DNA of 64,000 bases from Myxococcales bacterium. GTDB lineage: Bacteria; Myxococcota_A; Polyangia; Polyangiales; Polyangiaceae. The stretch covers positions 1 through 64,000 of the forward strand of contig JANYHK010000059.1 of assembly GCA_025359105.1 (NCBI GenBank), written 5' to 3'. Position 1 is the stretch's first letter. Every line of letters starts with the position of its first letter. A program made the position numbers and the translations under genes. Shown here piece by piece: positions 10,444-20,591 of this stretch. Below the pieces are notes generated by a model that saw only the letters and a list, made by a program, of their open reading frames with translations, had not been told where the DNA came from and searched no databases.

Positions 10444-11379
10444 ATGCGATTCGTCACGCTCTCCCCTCTCGCGGCCCTCGCCGTCGTTGGTCTCGTCGTC
10501 GGTTGCAGCAGCAACACCACCAGCGCGCCAAACCCCACCACGCGCGCGATCACGGGGCAGCTCTCCACGACGGCGTACGCGCTCGACAACGCGGTCGTGA
10601 TCGCCAGGAGCCAGAGCGGAAGGCAGTTCCTCGGCGCGGTGCAGGCGAACGGCAGCTTCCGGGTGACTGTCCCGACGAGCGAGTCCTACCGCCTCGTCGT
10701 CGCCAACACGCTCAAGTCGGGGGCCTTCTCGATCGTCTCGCGCGTCTCGTGGTCCAGCGGTCTCAGCAAGGTCGCGTGGGCGCGCCTGGGCACGGGCACC
10801 GCGGTGACCCTTGGCCTCGTGCACCCCGTCTCGAGCGGGACGGTGGCGACGAAGGACCACGGCGTGGACACGGGCTCCGGATCGGGCAAGGGCGCCGCGT
10901 CCGGCTCGTCGAGCTCGTCGTCCGGGAGCAGCGGCTCGCACGACGGCGACCACGACGTCCGTTCGTGCGGCAATCACGGAGCGAGCACGGTCCACACGTC
11001 GTCCGACGGGACGAGCGGCGGCGACGACTCCGGGAAGTGCGACCACGACGACTGCGAGGACGACGAGAAGGAGACCTGCTCGAGCGAGCACGAGGTCGAG
11101 AGCGAGTGCGACGACGGCAAGGACGACGTCGACCACGGCAACTGCGACAAGGACGACGACGCCGAGCACGAGCACGAGGACGAGGTCTCGAAGGGCGCAT
11201 GCCCGCCCCCCGCGCCCGGCGGCGGCGGCGGCGGCACAGCGCCTCCCCCTCCCGCTCCGCCTCCGCCGCCCCCCGGCGGCACCGCGGGCGGCGGGATGGG
11301 CGCGACCTGCACCGTCAACGCCGACTGCGCGGCGGGCCTCCTGTGCATCGCCTCCACATGCGGCGTCCTGATTCACTGA
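10444..11379 (+). CDS. Asp/His/Cys-rich lipoprotein
   Basis: 311 residues from ATG 10444, with ribosome site GGAGGAAT upstream. The lipobox is GLVVGC. The first 110 residues (ITGQLSTTAYALDNAVVIAR... ANGSFRVTVPTSESYRL) match the N-terminal domain of the lipoprotein at 6279, so the two are paralogs. The middle (about 140-245) is an unusual acidic, His- and Cys-rich stretch (KCDHDDCEDDEKETC, DAEHEHEDE) that could bind metal ions. A Pro/Gly tract and a short Cys motif (CTVNADCAAGLLC) end the protein. The function is unknown; metal binding is inference from composition. Confidence 0.75.
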   Translation: MRFVTLSPLAALAVVGLVVGCSSNTTSAPNPTTRAITGQLSTTAYALDNAVVIARSQSGRQFLGAVQANGSFRVTVPTSESYRLVVANTLKSGAFSIVSRVSWSSGLSKVAWARLGTGTAVTLGLVHPVSSGTVATKDHGVDTGSGSGKGAASGSSSSSSGSSGSHDGDHDVRSCGNHGASTVHTSSDGTSGGDDSGKCDHDDCEDDEKETCSSEHEVESECDDGKDDVDHGNCDKDDDAEHEHEDEVSKGACPPPAPGGGGGGTAPPPPAPPPPPPGGTAGGGMGATCTVNADCAAGLLCIASTCGVLIH

Positions 11380-11388
11380 GCGCCATTC

Positions 11389-12060
11389 ATGAAGCGCCGT
11401 ATCTTCCCTCTCCTCGTCTTGACCAGCGCCGCGTGCGCCTCCGTCGCCGTCGTGGCGTGCGGAGGCTCGAACGGCAACCTCTTCGCGGGCGTCGACGACG
11501 CGGGCGGTGAGGCCGCCGCCAGCTCGTCGGGCGCGAGCGGCGGAACCAGCGGGACCACCAGCGGCGGAACCAGCAGCGGAACCACCAGCGGCGGAACCAG
11601 CGGAACCACCAGCGGCGGCGTCCGCGATGCGGGCGCACGGCCCGACGCCGCCCCGCGTGGCGACGCCGCGACGAGCCCCGACGGCGCGCTCAACGGCGAC
11701 GCCGCCGCGGCCGGTGACGGCGCAGTGTCCTGCGGCGCCGCCACGTGCAGCGTCTCCACGCAGACCTGCTGCGTGCAGGACGCCGGCGCCTCCTGCATCC
11801 CCAACGGCACGACCTGCCCGGGCGCCGTCGCCATCTTGCGCTGTGAGAAGGCCGCGGACTGCCCCAACCAGGACGTCTGCTGCTTCGAGTCGAACGGCGG
11901 CCCGATCGTCGCGTCCTGCCGCCAAGACTGCAACGGCGGCGACCGCGTCCAGGCGTGCAAGACCCAAGCAGAGTGCCAGGGCGGCACCTGCACCGTCCAC
12001 ACCTGCACCTTCGGCGGCTCGGTCGAGACCTGCGACCCCATCGCCAACGTCTGCCCGTAG
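11389..12060 (+). CDS. Cys-rich lipoprotein, paralog of the one at 9769
   Basis: 223 residues. A signal peptide ends in the lipobox VVAC, followed by a long Ser/Gly/Thr repeat linker (GGTSGTTSGGTSSGTTSGG). The C-terminal Cys-rich domain (about 115-223; CCVQDAGASC, CEKAADCPNQDVCCFES) is paralogous to the 9769 product. It starts 10 bp after the 10444 gene and forms a two-gene operon with it. The stop codon is the first base triplet of a strong hairpin. Confidence 0.75.
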   Translation: MKRRIFPLLVLTSAACASVAVVACGGSNGNLFAGVDDAGGEAAASSSGASGGTSGTTSGGTSSGTTSGGTSGTTSGGVRDAGARPDAAPRGDAATSPDGALNGDAAAAGDGAVSCGAATCSVSTQTCCVQDAGASCIPNGTTCPGAVAILRCEKAADCPNQDVCCFESNGGPIVASCRQDCNGGDRVQACKTQAECQGGTCTVHTCTFGGSVETCDPIANVCP

Positions 12061-12080
12061 CTGTAGCGGAGCTACAGCTA
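12058..12080 (+). terminator. perfect stem-loop on the stop codon of the lipoprotein operon
   Basis: TAGCTGTAGC-GGA-GCTACAGCTA is a perfect 10-bp stem with a 3-base loop, beginning in the stop codon of the 11389 gene. There is no T-run after it, so it may be a transcript-stabilising or Rho-assisted hairpin rather than a classical intrinsic terminator. Confidence 0.55.
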
Positions 12081-12107
12081 CTTCCACGCTCGTGGGGCAT
12101 CCGCCCC

Positions 12108-12128
12108 CTCATACGCTTTGCGTATGAG
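12108..12128. repeat. perfect inverted repeat
   Basis: CTCATACGC-TTT-GCGTATGAG is a perfect 9-bp stem with a 3-base loop, 28 bp after the previous hairpin. A shorter copy of the same sequence (TCATACGCAAAGTATGA, read from the other side) occurs at 63609-63625 inside the mobile element. It could be a second terminator or a protein-binding palindrome. Confidence 0.5.
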
Positions 12129-12212
12129 CCTCCCCGGTCGCTCGCCCAAGAGGCGGCGAAGTCGTGCGGGAGCACGACGGCGGGCCCGAGCGTTTGCAGA
12201 ACCAAAATCCAG

Positions 12213-12240
12213 AACGCCGCACCCAGAGGGGCGCGGCGTT
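12213..12240 (-). terminator. probable intrinsic terminator of clpX
   Basis: On the minus strand, AACGCCGC and GCGGCGTT can pair (8-bp stem, 12-base loop) just after the clpX stop, followed by a T-rich stretch (CTGGATTTTGGTT). Confidence 0.5.
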
Positions 12241-12253
12241 GGTCAGGCGAGGC

Positions 12254-13207
<954 letters not shown>

Positions 13208-13210
13208 GCG

Positions 13211-13513
13211 CTAATCGATGCGCTTGTAGTGGTTGTGCACCGCGACGGCGAGGATCTTCTTCGCCCGCTCCTGGCCGATGACGTAGTCATCCAGGATGGT
13301 CTTGATCTCGCTCGGCTTGGGGATCGGGGTGGACCCGGCGTACGGCTCGTCCTTCTCGACCTCTTCCGCGATGATGTCGTTGCAGAGGCCAATGCACTCG
13401 TCGCAGATGTAGACGGTGGGACCGGCAATGAGCTTCTTGACCTCCTTCTGCGATTTCCCGCAGAAAGAGCAATTCAAGTTGCCGTTCTGGTGATCGTCTC
13501 GCCTTCGCTCCAC
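13211..13513 (-). CDS. clpX: ClpX zinc-binding domain, N-terminal ORF (ends at in-frame TAG)
   Basis: 100 residues from GTG 13513. It contains the four-Cys zinc-binding dimerisation domain (CSFCGKSQ ... CDEC) that recruits adaptors and substrates, and the start of the AAA+ module up to [10 protein letters not shown]. In ClpX proteins this sequence continues directly into the residues before Walker A. Here it hits TAG, and the normal continuation ([13 protein letters not shown]) resumes in the same frame with the next codon. The expected residue is probably Ser (TCG), one base away from TAG. A (CTAT)3.5 tract lies about 55 bp upstream of the start. Confidence 0.88.
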   Translation of the reverse strand: MERRRDDHQNGNLNCSFCGKSQKEVKKLIAGPTVYICDECIGLCNDIIAEEVEKDEPYAGSTPIPKPSEIKTILDDYVIGQERAKKILAVAVHNHYKRID

Positions 13514-13566
13514 GGCCTTCGACCTGATCCTCTCGGCGTCCCCGTTCGCGTACTCGCTCTACCTAG

Positions 13567-13580
13567 CTATCTATCTATCT
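13567..13580. repeat. short tetranucleotide tract upstream of clpX
   Basis: Three and a half CTAT units (AGAT on the coding strand) lie in the 160-bp gap between clpP and clpX. It is too short to claim phase variation and is noted because of the interrupted gene next to it. Confidence 0.5.
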
Positions 13581-13673
13581 GCGGTTCAACGCTGGGGAAA
13601 GTTTAGACCCCCCCCTCCCGACCCGCAAGCCCGCCCGCCTGTCACTCCCAAACCCGAGTGGGCGGGGCCCGGA

Positions 13674-14384
13674 CTACTTGTCCTTGTCGCGACTGTCCTT
13701 TACAACCGCGATTTCGTTCTTCTTCTTCGGCGCGAGGACGTTGTCGATGAGGCCGTACTCCTTCGCCTGGATCGCCCCCATGTAGAAGTCGCGGTCGATG
13801 TCCTTCAGGATCTGCTCGCGTGACTTGCCCGTCGCGTTCGTGAGGATGTCGGTGAGGACGTCCTTCGCGTGACGGCTCTCGCGCGCCTGGATCTCGATGT
13901 CGCTGACCTGACCACGCGCGCCGCCCGAGGGCTGGTGGATCATGATGCGCGAGTTCGGGAGCGAGCCGCGGCGGCCCTTGTTCCCCGCGGCCAGGAGGAC
14001 GGCGCCCATCGACGCGGCCATGCCGAGGCAGGTCGTAGAGACCGGGCAGCGGACGTATTCCATCGTGTCGAAGATCGCGAGGCCGCTCGTGACCACGCCG
14101 CCCGGGCTGTTGATGTAGAGCATGATCTCCTTGTCGGGATCCTCGCTCTCCAAAAAGAGAAATTGGGCGATGATGATGTTGGCAACGTCGTCGTTGACCT
14201 CGGTGCCGAGGAAGACGATGCGGTCCTTCAGCAAGCGGCTGAAGATGTCCCAGTTCCGCTCGCCGCGGTGGGTCGTCTCGACGACCGTAGGGTACGGGAT
14301 GAAGTCTTGGTTCCGCTCGCTGCGTTCCAGGGTGGCGATGGCCTGGAGGCGGTTCTCCGGAAACTTGGTTCGCTTGGTCGTCAT
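13674..14384 (-). CDS. clpP: ATP-dependent Clp protease proteolytic subunit ClpP
   Basis: 236 residues. This serine protease forms the double-heptamer chamber fed by ClpX. The catalytic triad is visible: Ser in [11 protein letters not shown], His in [10 protein letters not shown], and Asp in DIDRDFYMG. The N-terminal extension (about 30 residues before [15 protein letters not shown]) and the Lys-rich C-terminal tail ([17 protein letters not shown]) are slightly longer than in E. coli ClpP (207 residues). It follows tig with a 6-bp gap and precedes clpX, the standard order. Confidence 0.97.
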   Translation of the reverse strand: MTTKRTKFPENRLQAIATLERSERNQDFIPYPTVVETTHRGERNWDIFSRLLKDRIVFLGTEVNDDVANIIIAQFLFLESEDPDKEIMLYINSPGGVVTSGLAIFDTMEYVRCPVSTTCLGMAASMGAVLLAAGNKGRRGSLPNSRIMIHQPSGGARGQVSDIEIQARESRHAKDVLTDILTNATGKSREQILKDIDRDFYMGAIQAKEYGLIDNVLAPKKKNEIAVVKDSRDKDK

Positions 14385-14390
14385 GTTGGC

Positions 14391-15761
14391 TCAGCCGTCC
14401 TTCTTGGACTTCTTGGACTTCTTCTCGGACTCGTCGCCCTTACTTTCGGTCTTCGAGGTGCCGCCGTCCAGTGCCGCGTCGAGCACGGCGTCGACGATCT
14501 TGGATTTGGACTCGATGAAATCGAGGATCTTGTCCTCGAGGATCATGCCGATGAGGATGTCGCGCTTCGACTTCTCGCGGTATTCGGCGCGGAGCTTCGC
14601 GACGTTCTTGCCGGTCTCCTCGGCGAGCTCTGCCAGGCCCTTTTCCATGTCCTCGTCGGTGACCTTGAACTCGTTCTTGCGGGCGATCGCGGCCATGAGC
14701 AGGCCCGCGCGCACCTTCTTCTCGGCGTCGGCGTGGACGCGGTCGTGGAGCGAGTGGGCTTGATCCTGCGTGATCCGCTGACCCATCCGCCGCGCCTGCA
14801 TCACGATCTCCTGCTCCATCATGCGGCACTGTTGCTCGACCAATGAAGGGGGCACCTCGCACGGGTTCTGCTCGTTGAGCTTCTGGACGATCTGCTCGGC
14901 GAGCGCCGTCTCGGCGCGATCCTTCATCATCTTCTCGAGCTTGGTGTGCACGTCGGCGCGCAGCTCGACCATCGTCTGGAACTGGCCCACGTCCTTGGCG
15001 AACTCGTCGTCCGCCGCCGGGAGCACTTTTTCCTTCAGGTCGGTGATGGTGACCTTGAACACGCCCGTCTTGTTCCGAAAATCATCCCGCGGATGGGCTT
15101 CAGGGAACTTGGACTCGGCCGTCACGGTCTCGCCGACGCCGTGGCCGGTGAGGGCTGCGTCGAGCTCCGGCAGCGCTTGCCCGACGCCGAGCTCGAGCTG
15201 CACGCCCTGACCGCCGCCGTCCTTCACCTCGGTGCCGCCGATCGAGAGCGTGAAGTCGATCGTGACGACGTCGCTCGCCTTGCTCGGCCGCGCCGGCTCG
15301 GGCGCCTTGAGCACCGCCTGGCGCGTGCGCAGGCCCTCGATCTGCTCGTCGACCATCGCGTCGGTCACCGCCGAGGCCGGGCGCGAGAGTTCGAAGGCCT
15401 CGAACTTCACGTCCTCGATGTCCGGCTGGACCTCGAAGCGCGCCTTGTACGAGAACGCATCGGTCGGCGCGAGCTTGCCGGCCTCCACGTTCGGCTGGCT
15501 CACCGGCGTGACGTTCTTCTCGGTGAGGACCTTGGGGAGCGTGTCGTTGACGAGCGCGTTGGCGACGTCGTTCGCGACCTGCGGGCCGAACAGGTGGGTC
15601 AGCACGCTGCGCGGCGCCTTGCCGGGGCGGAACCCCTTCACGTGCGCTTTGCGCGCGAGGTTCAGGTACGCCTTGTCGACCTCCGCCCGAACCAGGTCGG
15701 CGGGCACTTCGACGGACAGCTCCATCACGACGGGAGAGATGCGCGAGACTGTGACTTGCAT
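14391..15761 (-). CDS. tig: trigger factor (ribosome-associated chaperone, peptidyl-prolyl isomerase)
   Basis: 456 residues from the ATG at 15759-15761 (MQVTVSRISPVVMELSVEV). The ORF is open further upstream, but that part lacks similarity to the family. The ribosome-binding tail carries the signature GFRPGKAPRSVL (GFRxGKxP). A central FKBP-type PPIase domain (VTIDFTLSIGGTEVKDGGGQ) and a long helical C-terminal arm complete it. The C-terminus is a Lys/Ser run (KKSKKSKKDG). It binds nascent chains at the ribosome exit tunnel and heads the tig-clpP-clpX cluster. Confidence 0.96.
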   Translation of the reverse strand: MQVTVSRISPVVMELSVEVPADLVRAEVDKAYLNLARKAHVKGFRPGKAPRSVLTHLFGPQVANDVANALVNDTLPKVLTEKNVTPVSQPNVEAGKLAPTDAFSYKARFEVQPDIEDVKFEAFELSRPASAVTDAMVDEQIEGLRTRQAVLKAPEPARPSKASDVVTIDFTLSIGGTEVKDGGGQGVQLELGVGQALPELDAALTGHGVGETVTAESKFPEAHPRDDFRNKTGVFKVTITDLKEKVLPAADDEFAKDVGQFQTMVELRADVHTKLEKMMKDRAETALAEQIVQKLNEQNPCEVPPSLVEQQCRMMEQEIVMQARRMGQRITQDQAHSLHDRVHADAEKKVRAGLLMAAIARKNEFKVTDEDMEKGLAELAEETGKNVAKLRAEYREKSKRDILIGMILEDKILDFIESKSKIVDAVLDAALDGGTSKTESKGDESEKKSKKSKKDG

Positions 15762-15971
15762 GGGGAGCGGCAACATATCCCAGGCGTCCAGGACCGCAAG
15801 CGTCTGTCTGCACGCAACCCCGACAAAAGCCGGGCGGCTGAGCGGTCGACCCACAAAAAGGTGCGCCCCGGAACCGAGGCGAGGTCCGGGGCGCGGGTGT
15901 TCCGGGAGGAACGTGGAAGTTAAGTCATCGCGTCGTCGCGTATTCCGTATTCCGTCGTCCGTCGTCCGTCG

Positions 15972-16157
15972 TCAGTCGTCGTCGTCGTCGTCCTCGGCGG
16001 GATCGTACTCGTCGACGGTGTCGTCGAAGAGCATGTCGCTCCCTTCGAAGATGGTCTCCTGCATGAGGTCCTCGAGGGAGAAGCCGACCTTGAACTGCGG
16101 CCGGAGCTCCTCACGCTCGAACTCTTCGATGCTCCGGTAATTCTTCGGCACGCTCAT
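15972..16157 (-). CDS. small acidic protein of unknown function
   Basis: 61 residues from ATG 16157 (MSVPKNYRSIEEFEREEL), preceded by a good ribosome site (GGAGGA). The open frame continues upstream to 16391, but that part is Pro/Arg/His-rich and looks non-coding. The protein is strongly acidic and ends in a run of Asp (AEDDDDDD) encoded by a GTC/GTCC microsatellite. I recognise no domain. Confidence 0.6.
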   Translation of the reverse strand: MSVPKNYRSIEEFEREELRPQFKVGFSLEDLMQETIFEGSDMLFDDTVDEYDPAEDDDDDD

Positions 16158-16583
16158 GGGCTGAAAGTCCTCCGCGAAGAAAGGTCGTGGGACGGCGTCG
16201 TGTTCGAGGAGGGCAGCGCAATGATCGTGGCCGGGCGCGAGACGCTCCCCGACCGAGCGGCCAGCCAGTACGCGCGCATGACGCGGGTGGTGCTCGGGGA
16301 GTCGTCGTCTAGGAGTGCGTTCGCCAGGTTCGTTCGCATCGTGTTGTCCTACATCTGCCGACACCATACTACTTGGTGCGAGGACGACCAAGAAACCGTG
16401 GCGGATTTCGGGAATTGGTCGGCGGGGTCATGCCCGGTGCGGTGGATCTTTCCTGGACTACCGGATCGGGGGCGATCCGATCACCGCGGCGAAGTGTCCG
16501 TACTCTGGTCCGTGAGGCGCCAAGCCCCGATGGTAGGGCTCTTGCACTACAATGTGGCACACCATCTTACATCGGGGGACGCC
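16158..16583. other. 426-bp region without a convincing gene
   Basis: Lower GC than its neighbours in places. It contains a small hairpin (GGATCG-GGGG-CGATCC, 16463-16478) and a perfect TGGCAC near 16554, but no matching -12 GC element. A 61-codon minus-strand ORF (16154-16339) has no recognisable features. I see no RNA gene. Confidence 0.4.
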
Positions 16584-18134
16584 ATGACCTTTCGAACCTT
16601 CGGAACTGCCTTTCTCGCGTCGTGGATCGCCGCCCTCGCCGGGTGCAGCGCGGACCCCGGCCCTCCCCCGGATTCGTCGGAGGCGGATCTCCAGAAAGCA
16701 GACGCGCCCCCTCAGTGGGATGCGCCGGTCGAACGGCCCGCGAACGAGGCCGCCGCCGCCGACGCCCGCAAGGCCTGCAAGTTCACGAAGGGCGCGATGC
16801 CCGCCGCGACGCTCGGACGCGAGGTCCGCATCGACCGCGACATTCCCATCAAGAACATCGTCGTCCTGATGCAGGAGAACCGCTCGTTCGACTCGTACTT
16901 CGGACACCTCGCCAAGTTCACGGGCCGCAGCGACATCGAGTCTGCGCCGGAAGCGGCGGCGAACCCGGAGAGCACCCGGTCCCCCGAAGGCCCGCAGCAC
17001 GCCTACCAGCACGCGAAGGATCTATGCCTCTCGGACACCAACCACGAGTGGTACGGCGCGCACGAGGAGTTCAACGGCGGCAAGATGAATGGCTTTTATC
17101 AGGCCAACCAGTCCTTCATCGAGGAAGGGCAGCCGACCGTCGACGCCGCGCTCATCAACGGCGAGCGCGCCCTCTGGTGGTACGACGAGCGCGACATCCC
17201 GTTTTACTACTCGCTCGCGAGCACGTTCGCGATCGGCGACCACTACTTCTCGTCGGTCATGGGCCCGACCTGGCCGAACCGCGACTACCTCTACGCGGCG
17301 ACGAGCCGCGGCAAGACGACCAACAAGCGTCCTGACTTGAAGGGCCTGGATTTCCCGGCGCACGACACCGTCATCTTCCACGAGCTGCAGCGGCGCAAGG
17401 TCGACTGGGAGATCTTCGTCGACGGCGCGCTGCCCGCACCACGCATCGCGACGTTCCTCCCCGCGGGGACGGTGTTCTGGCGGTTTTTGCTCGCCGGCAA
17501 GGTTCACGGAATGGATAACTTCTACGAGCGCGCCAGGAACGGCACGTTGCCCGAGGTCTCCTTCATCGACGCGAACATCCACGAGGACGTGGACGGCAAC
17601 GACGAGCACCCGCCGGGGGACATCCAGAACGGGCAGAAGTTCACGAGCGACATCGTCCACGCGATGTTCAAGAGCCCGCAATGGAAGCAGTCGGCCCTCT
17701 TCATCACCTACGACGAGAACGGCGGCATCTACGACCACGTCGCCCCCCCCTCGGCGTGCGCGCCCGACGACATCGCGCCGGAGTTCGAGACCGACGAGGA
17801 CAAGGCGTACGACGCCGCCAACCCCGGTGCCCGGTTCGACCAGCTCGGCTTCAGGGTGCCGGTTACCGTGGTCTCGCCGTTCGCGAAGAAGGGGTACGTC
17901 TCCCACAAGACGTTCGACCACACGAGCATCACGCGCTTCATCGAAGCCAAGTTCAAGATGCCCGCGCTGACGGCCCGCGACGCGAACGCCGACCCCATGT
18001 TCGACTTCTTCGATTTCGAGAACCCGCCGTTCATGACGCCGCCGAACCTTCCCGAGGCGACGATCGACCAGGATCGCCGGACCGCGTGCCAGGCGCTCTA
18101 CCCCAAGGGCGGCGCGAAGAATCAGGCGCCGTGA
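16584..18134 (+). CDS. secreted phosphoesterase (phospholipase C / acid phosphatase family)
   Basis: 516 residues from ATG 16584 (ribosome site GGGGGA). The N-terminus is a lipoprotein-like signal (ASWIAALAGC). The family (alkaline-phosphatase superfamily, PF04185 type) is shown by IVVLMQENRSFDSYFG at about residue 92, by GPTWPNRDYLYAATS, by DENGGIYDHVAPP and by the C-terminal KTFDHTSITRFIE. These carry the metal-binding and nucleophile-proximal residues. It should hydrolyse phosphate esters such as phospholipids at the cell surface or outside it. It is probably monocistronic; parA starts 72 bp downstream. Confidence 0.9.
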   Translation: MTFRTFGTAFLASWIAALAGCSADPGPPPDSSEADLQKADAPPQWDAPVERPANEAAAADARKACKFTKGAMPAATLGREVRIDRDIPIKNIVVLMQENRSFDSYFGHLAKFTGRSDIESAPEAAANPESTRSPEGPQHAYQHAKDLCLSDTNHEWYGAHEEFNGGKMNGFYQANQSFIEEGQPTVDAALINGERALWWYDERDIPFYYSLASTFAIGDHYFSSVMGPTWPNRDYLYAATSRGKTTNKRPDLKGLDFPAHDTVIFHELQRRKVDWEIFVDGALPAPRIATFLPAGTVFWRFLLAGKVHGMDNFYERARNGTLPEVSFIDANIHEDVDGNDEHPPGDIQNGQKFTSDIVHAMFKSPQWKQSALFITYDENGGIYDHVAPPSACAPDDIAPEFETDEDKAYDAANPGARFDQLGFRVPVTVVSPFAKKGYVSHKTFDHTSITRFIEAKFKMPALTARDANADPMFDFFDFENPPFMTPPNLPEATIDQDRRTACQALYPKGGAKNQAP

Positions 18135-18206
18135 CCAGGCGCCATGAGGCGCGGCGCGGCGCCGGCCGTGGGAATGTTCCCGAGTACGTGGTAGTCAGAC
18201 AGGCGA

Positions 18207-19027
<821 letters not shown>

Positions 19028-19031
<4 letters not shown>

Positions 19032-19915
19032 TGAACCAGGATCCGACCAAGAAGCGCGCGCTGGGCCGGGGGCTCGACGCGCTGCTCCCGAGCGCTCCGT
19101 CGGCGAGCGCCACGTACGGCGACAAGAGCGTCTTTCTCTGCCCGCTCGACAGGATCGTCCCGCAGAAGGGACAGCCCCGGCAGCACTTCGACGCGCAAGC
19201 CCTCGACGAGCTCGCGCAGTCGATCAAGGAGTTCGGGCTCCTCGAGCCCATCGTCGTCCGCCGGAGCGGCGACAAGAGCGTCGGTGCGGACAAATTCGAG
19301 ATCATCGCCGGCGAGCGCCGCTGGCGCGCGTCCCAGAAGGCGGGCCTGCGCGAGGTGCTCGTCGTCGTGAAGGACGTGACGCCGCGCACGGCGTTCGAGC
19401 TCGCGCTGATCGAGAACGTCCAGCGGGAGGATCTGAACCCCGTGGAGCTCGCCGAGGCCCTCGACCGCCTGGTGAAGGAGCACGCCTACACCCAGGAGAG
19501 GCTCGCCGAGCGGCTCGGCAAGGATCGCACGACGATCACCAACAGCCTCCGCCTCCTCAAGCTCCCCGTCACGGTGCGCGCCAAGATCGTGAGCGGCGAG
19601 CTCACCGAAGGGCACGCCCGCGCCCTGCTCGGCGCCGATCCCGACAAGATCGAGCACCTGGCCGAGAAGGTCCTCCGCGGCCGCCTCAGCGTGCGCGCCA
19701 CCGAGGCGCTCGTGCGCGGAGCCAAGGCGAAGGGCAAGGGCACCGCCGCGAAGCCCGGCGAGAAGAGCACGCAGATCCGTGATCTCGAGACGAAGCTCTC
19801 GCGCGCGCTGGGGACGAAGGTCGAGGTTCGCGATCGGGGCAACCTCGGTGAGATCGCGATCCCTTACGCCGATCTCGACGCGCTCGACCGCCTCCTCGAC
19901 AAGCTCCTGACTTAG
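19028..19915 (+). CDS. parB: chromosome-partitioning protein ParB
   Basis: 295 residues. Two adjacent ATGs (19028, 19031) are possible starts; the first overlaps the parA stop. The N-terminus (KKRALGRGLDALLP) is the ParA-contact segment. The ParB/Srx CTP-binding domain includes the GERRWRASQKAGL motif and ENVQREDLNPVE. A helix-turn-helix follows (YTQERLAERLGKDRTTITNSL), then a C-terminal dimerisation region. It loads on parS sites as a CTP-dependent clamp. I found no convincing parS in the window. Confidence 0.96.
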
Positions 19916-19926
19916 CGGGCATCGCG

Positions 19927-20591
19927 GTGCGTTTGCGGCAACGGAAGCTCCTCCTCGCGGCGGCACTGGCCTCTGGCGCCACCGCGTGCAGCGCGCTCTT
20001 GGGCATCGACGACGTGGCGTACGGCCCTCCCGTCGTCGACAGCGGCGCGGACGACGATCGCCGCGACGCGGCTCCACCCGACGCGAGCACCGGCGATGCG
20101 GACGCTACCGACCCGCCCAGGCCACCGGGCTCGACGGCACCGGGCTGACGGTGACGCTCACGGACCTCTTCAAGGCCTACCACCTGCAGGCGCGCATCCA
20201 ATACGAGGCGTACGGCGTCCCCGTGGGCAGCACCAACGGCTACACGATCTTCGACGTCACGCTCTTCCCCGCGCCGGACTCCGGGGTCACCGCGCCCTGC
20301 GACCTGTCGTTCTTCATCCTCGCCAACGCCGCGGGCGGACCGAAGGGCGCCGCGCTCTTCCGCTGCCCCGACCAGGGCCTCGATGCCGGAATCAGCTACG
20401 ACATGAACGTGCCCGCTACCGCCTCCGAGTGGCGGCGGTTCGCGCTCGACGTCGTGCTCGACGCAGACACGGCGACCGTGACCATCGACGTCGGCGCCGG
20501 CGTCCCGGCAATGCAGGCAGCCCCGTCGCTGCCGTCGTCAGCGATCTTGGTCGAGGCAGCCCGCCGCCGCTCGAAGGAGGACCTACTCTAG
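19927..20591 (+). pseudogene. lipoprotein gene broken by a frameshift
   Basis: The 5' part (19927-20148, GTG start) encodes a signal peptide with lipobox ATAC, then SALLGIDDVAYGPPVVDSG and an Asp/Ala linker; it stops after 73 codons. From about 20105 another frame continues with good coding character (GLTVTLTDLFKAYHLQARIQ ... to 20591) and resembles the beta-sandwich carbohydrate/LamG-like part typical of such lipoproteins. A one-base indel near 20100-20150 would join them. The product may also be shortened at its C-terminus, since its end overlaps the HD-protein gene by 9 bp. Either gene decay or a sequencing indel explains it. Confidence 0.6.

Noticed and set aside
16154-16339. A 61-codon minus-strand ORF before the acidic small gene
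   Set aside because: It overlaps the ribosome site of the 16157 start and shows no motif or coding signature.
16553-16570. TGGCAC upstream of the phosphoesterase gene as a sigma-54 promoter
   Set aside because: The -24 element is perfect, but the base pair 10 positions on is TA instead of GC, which is the least tolerated change.
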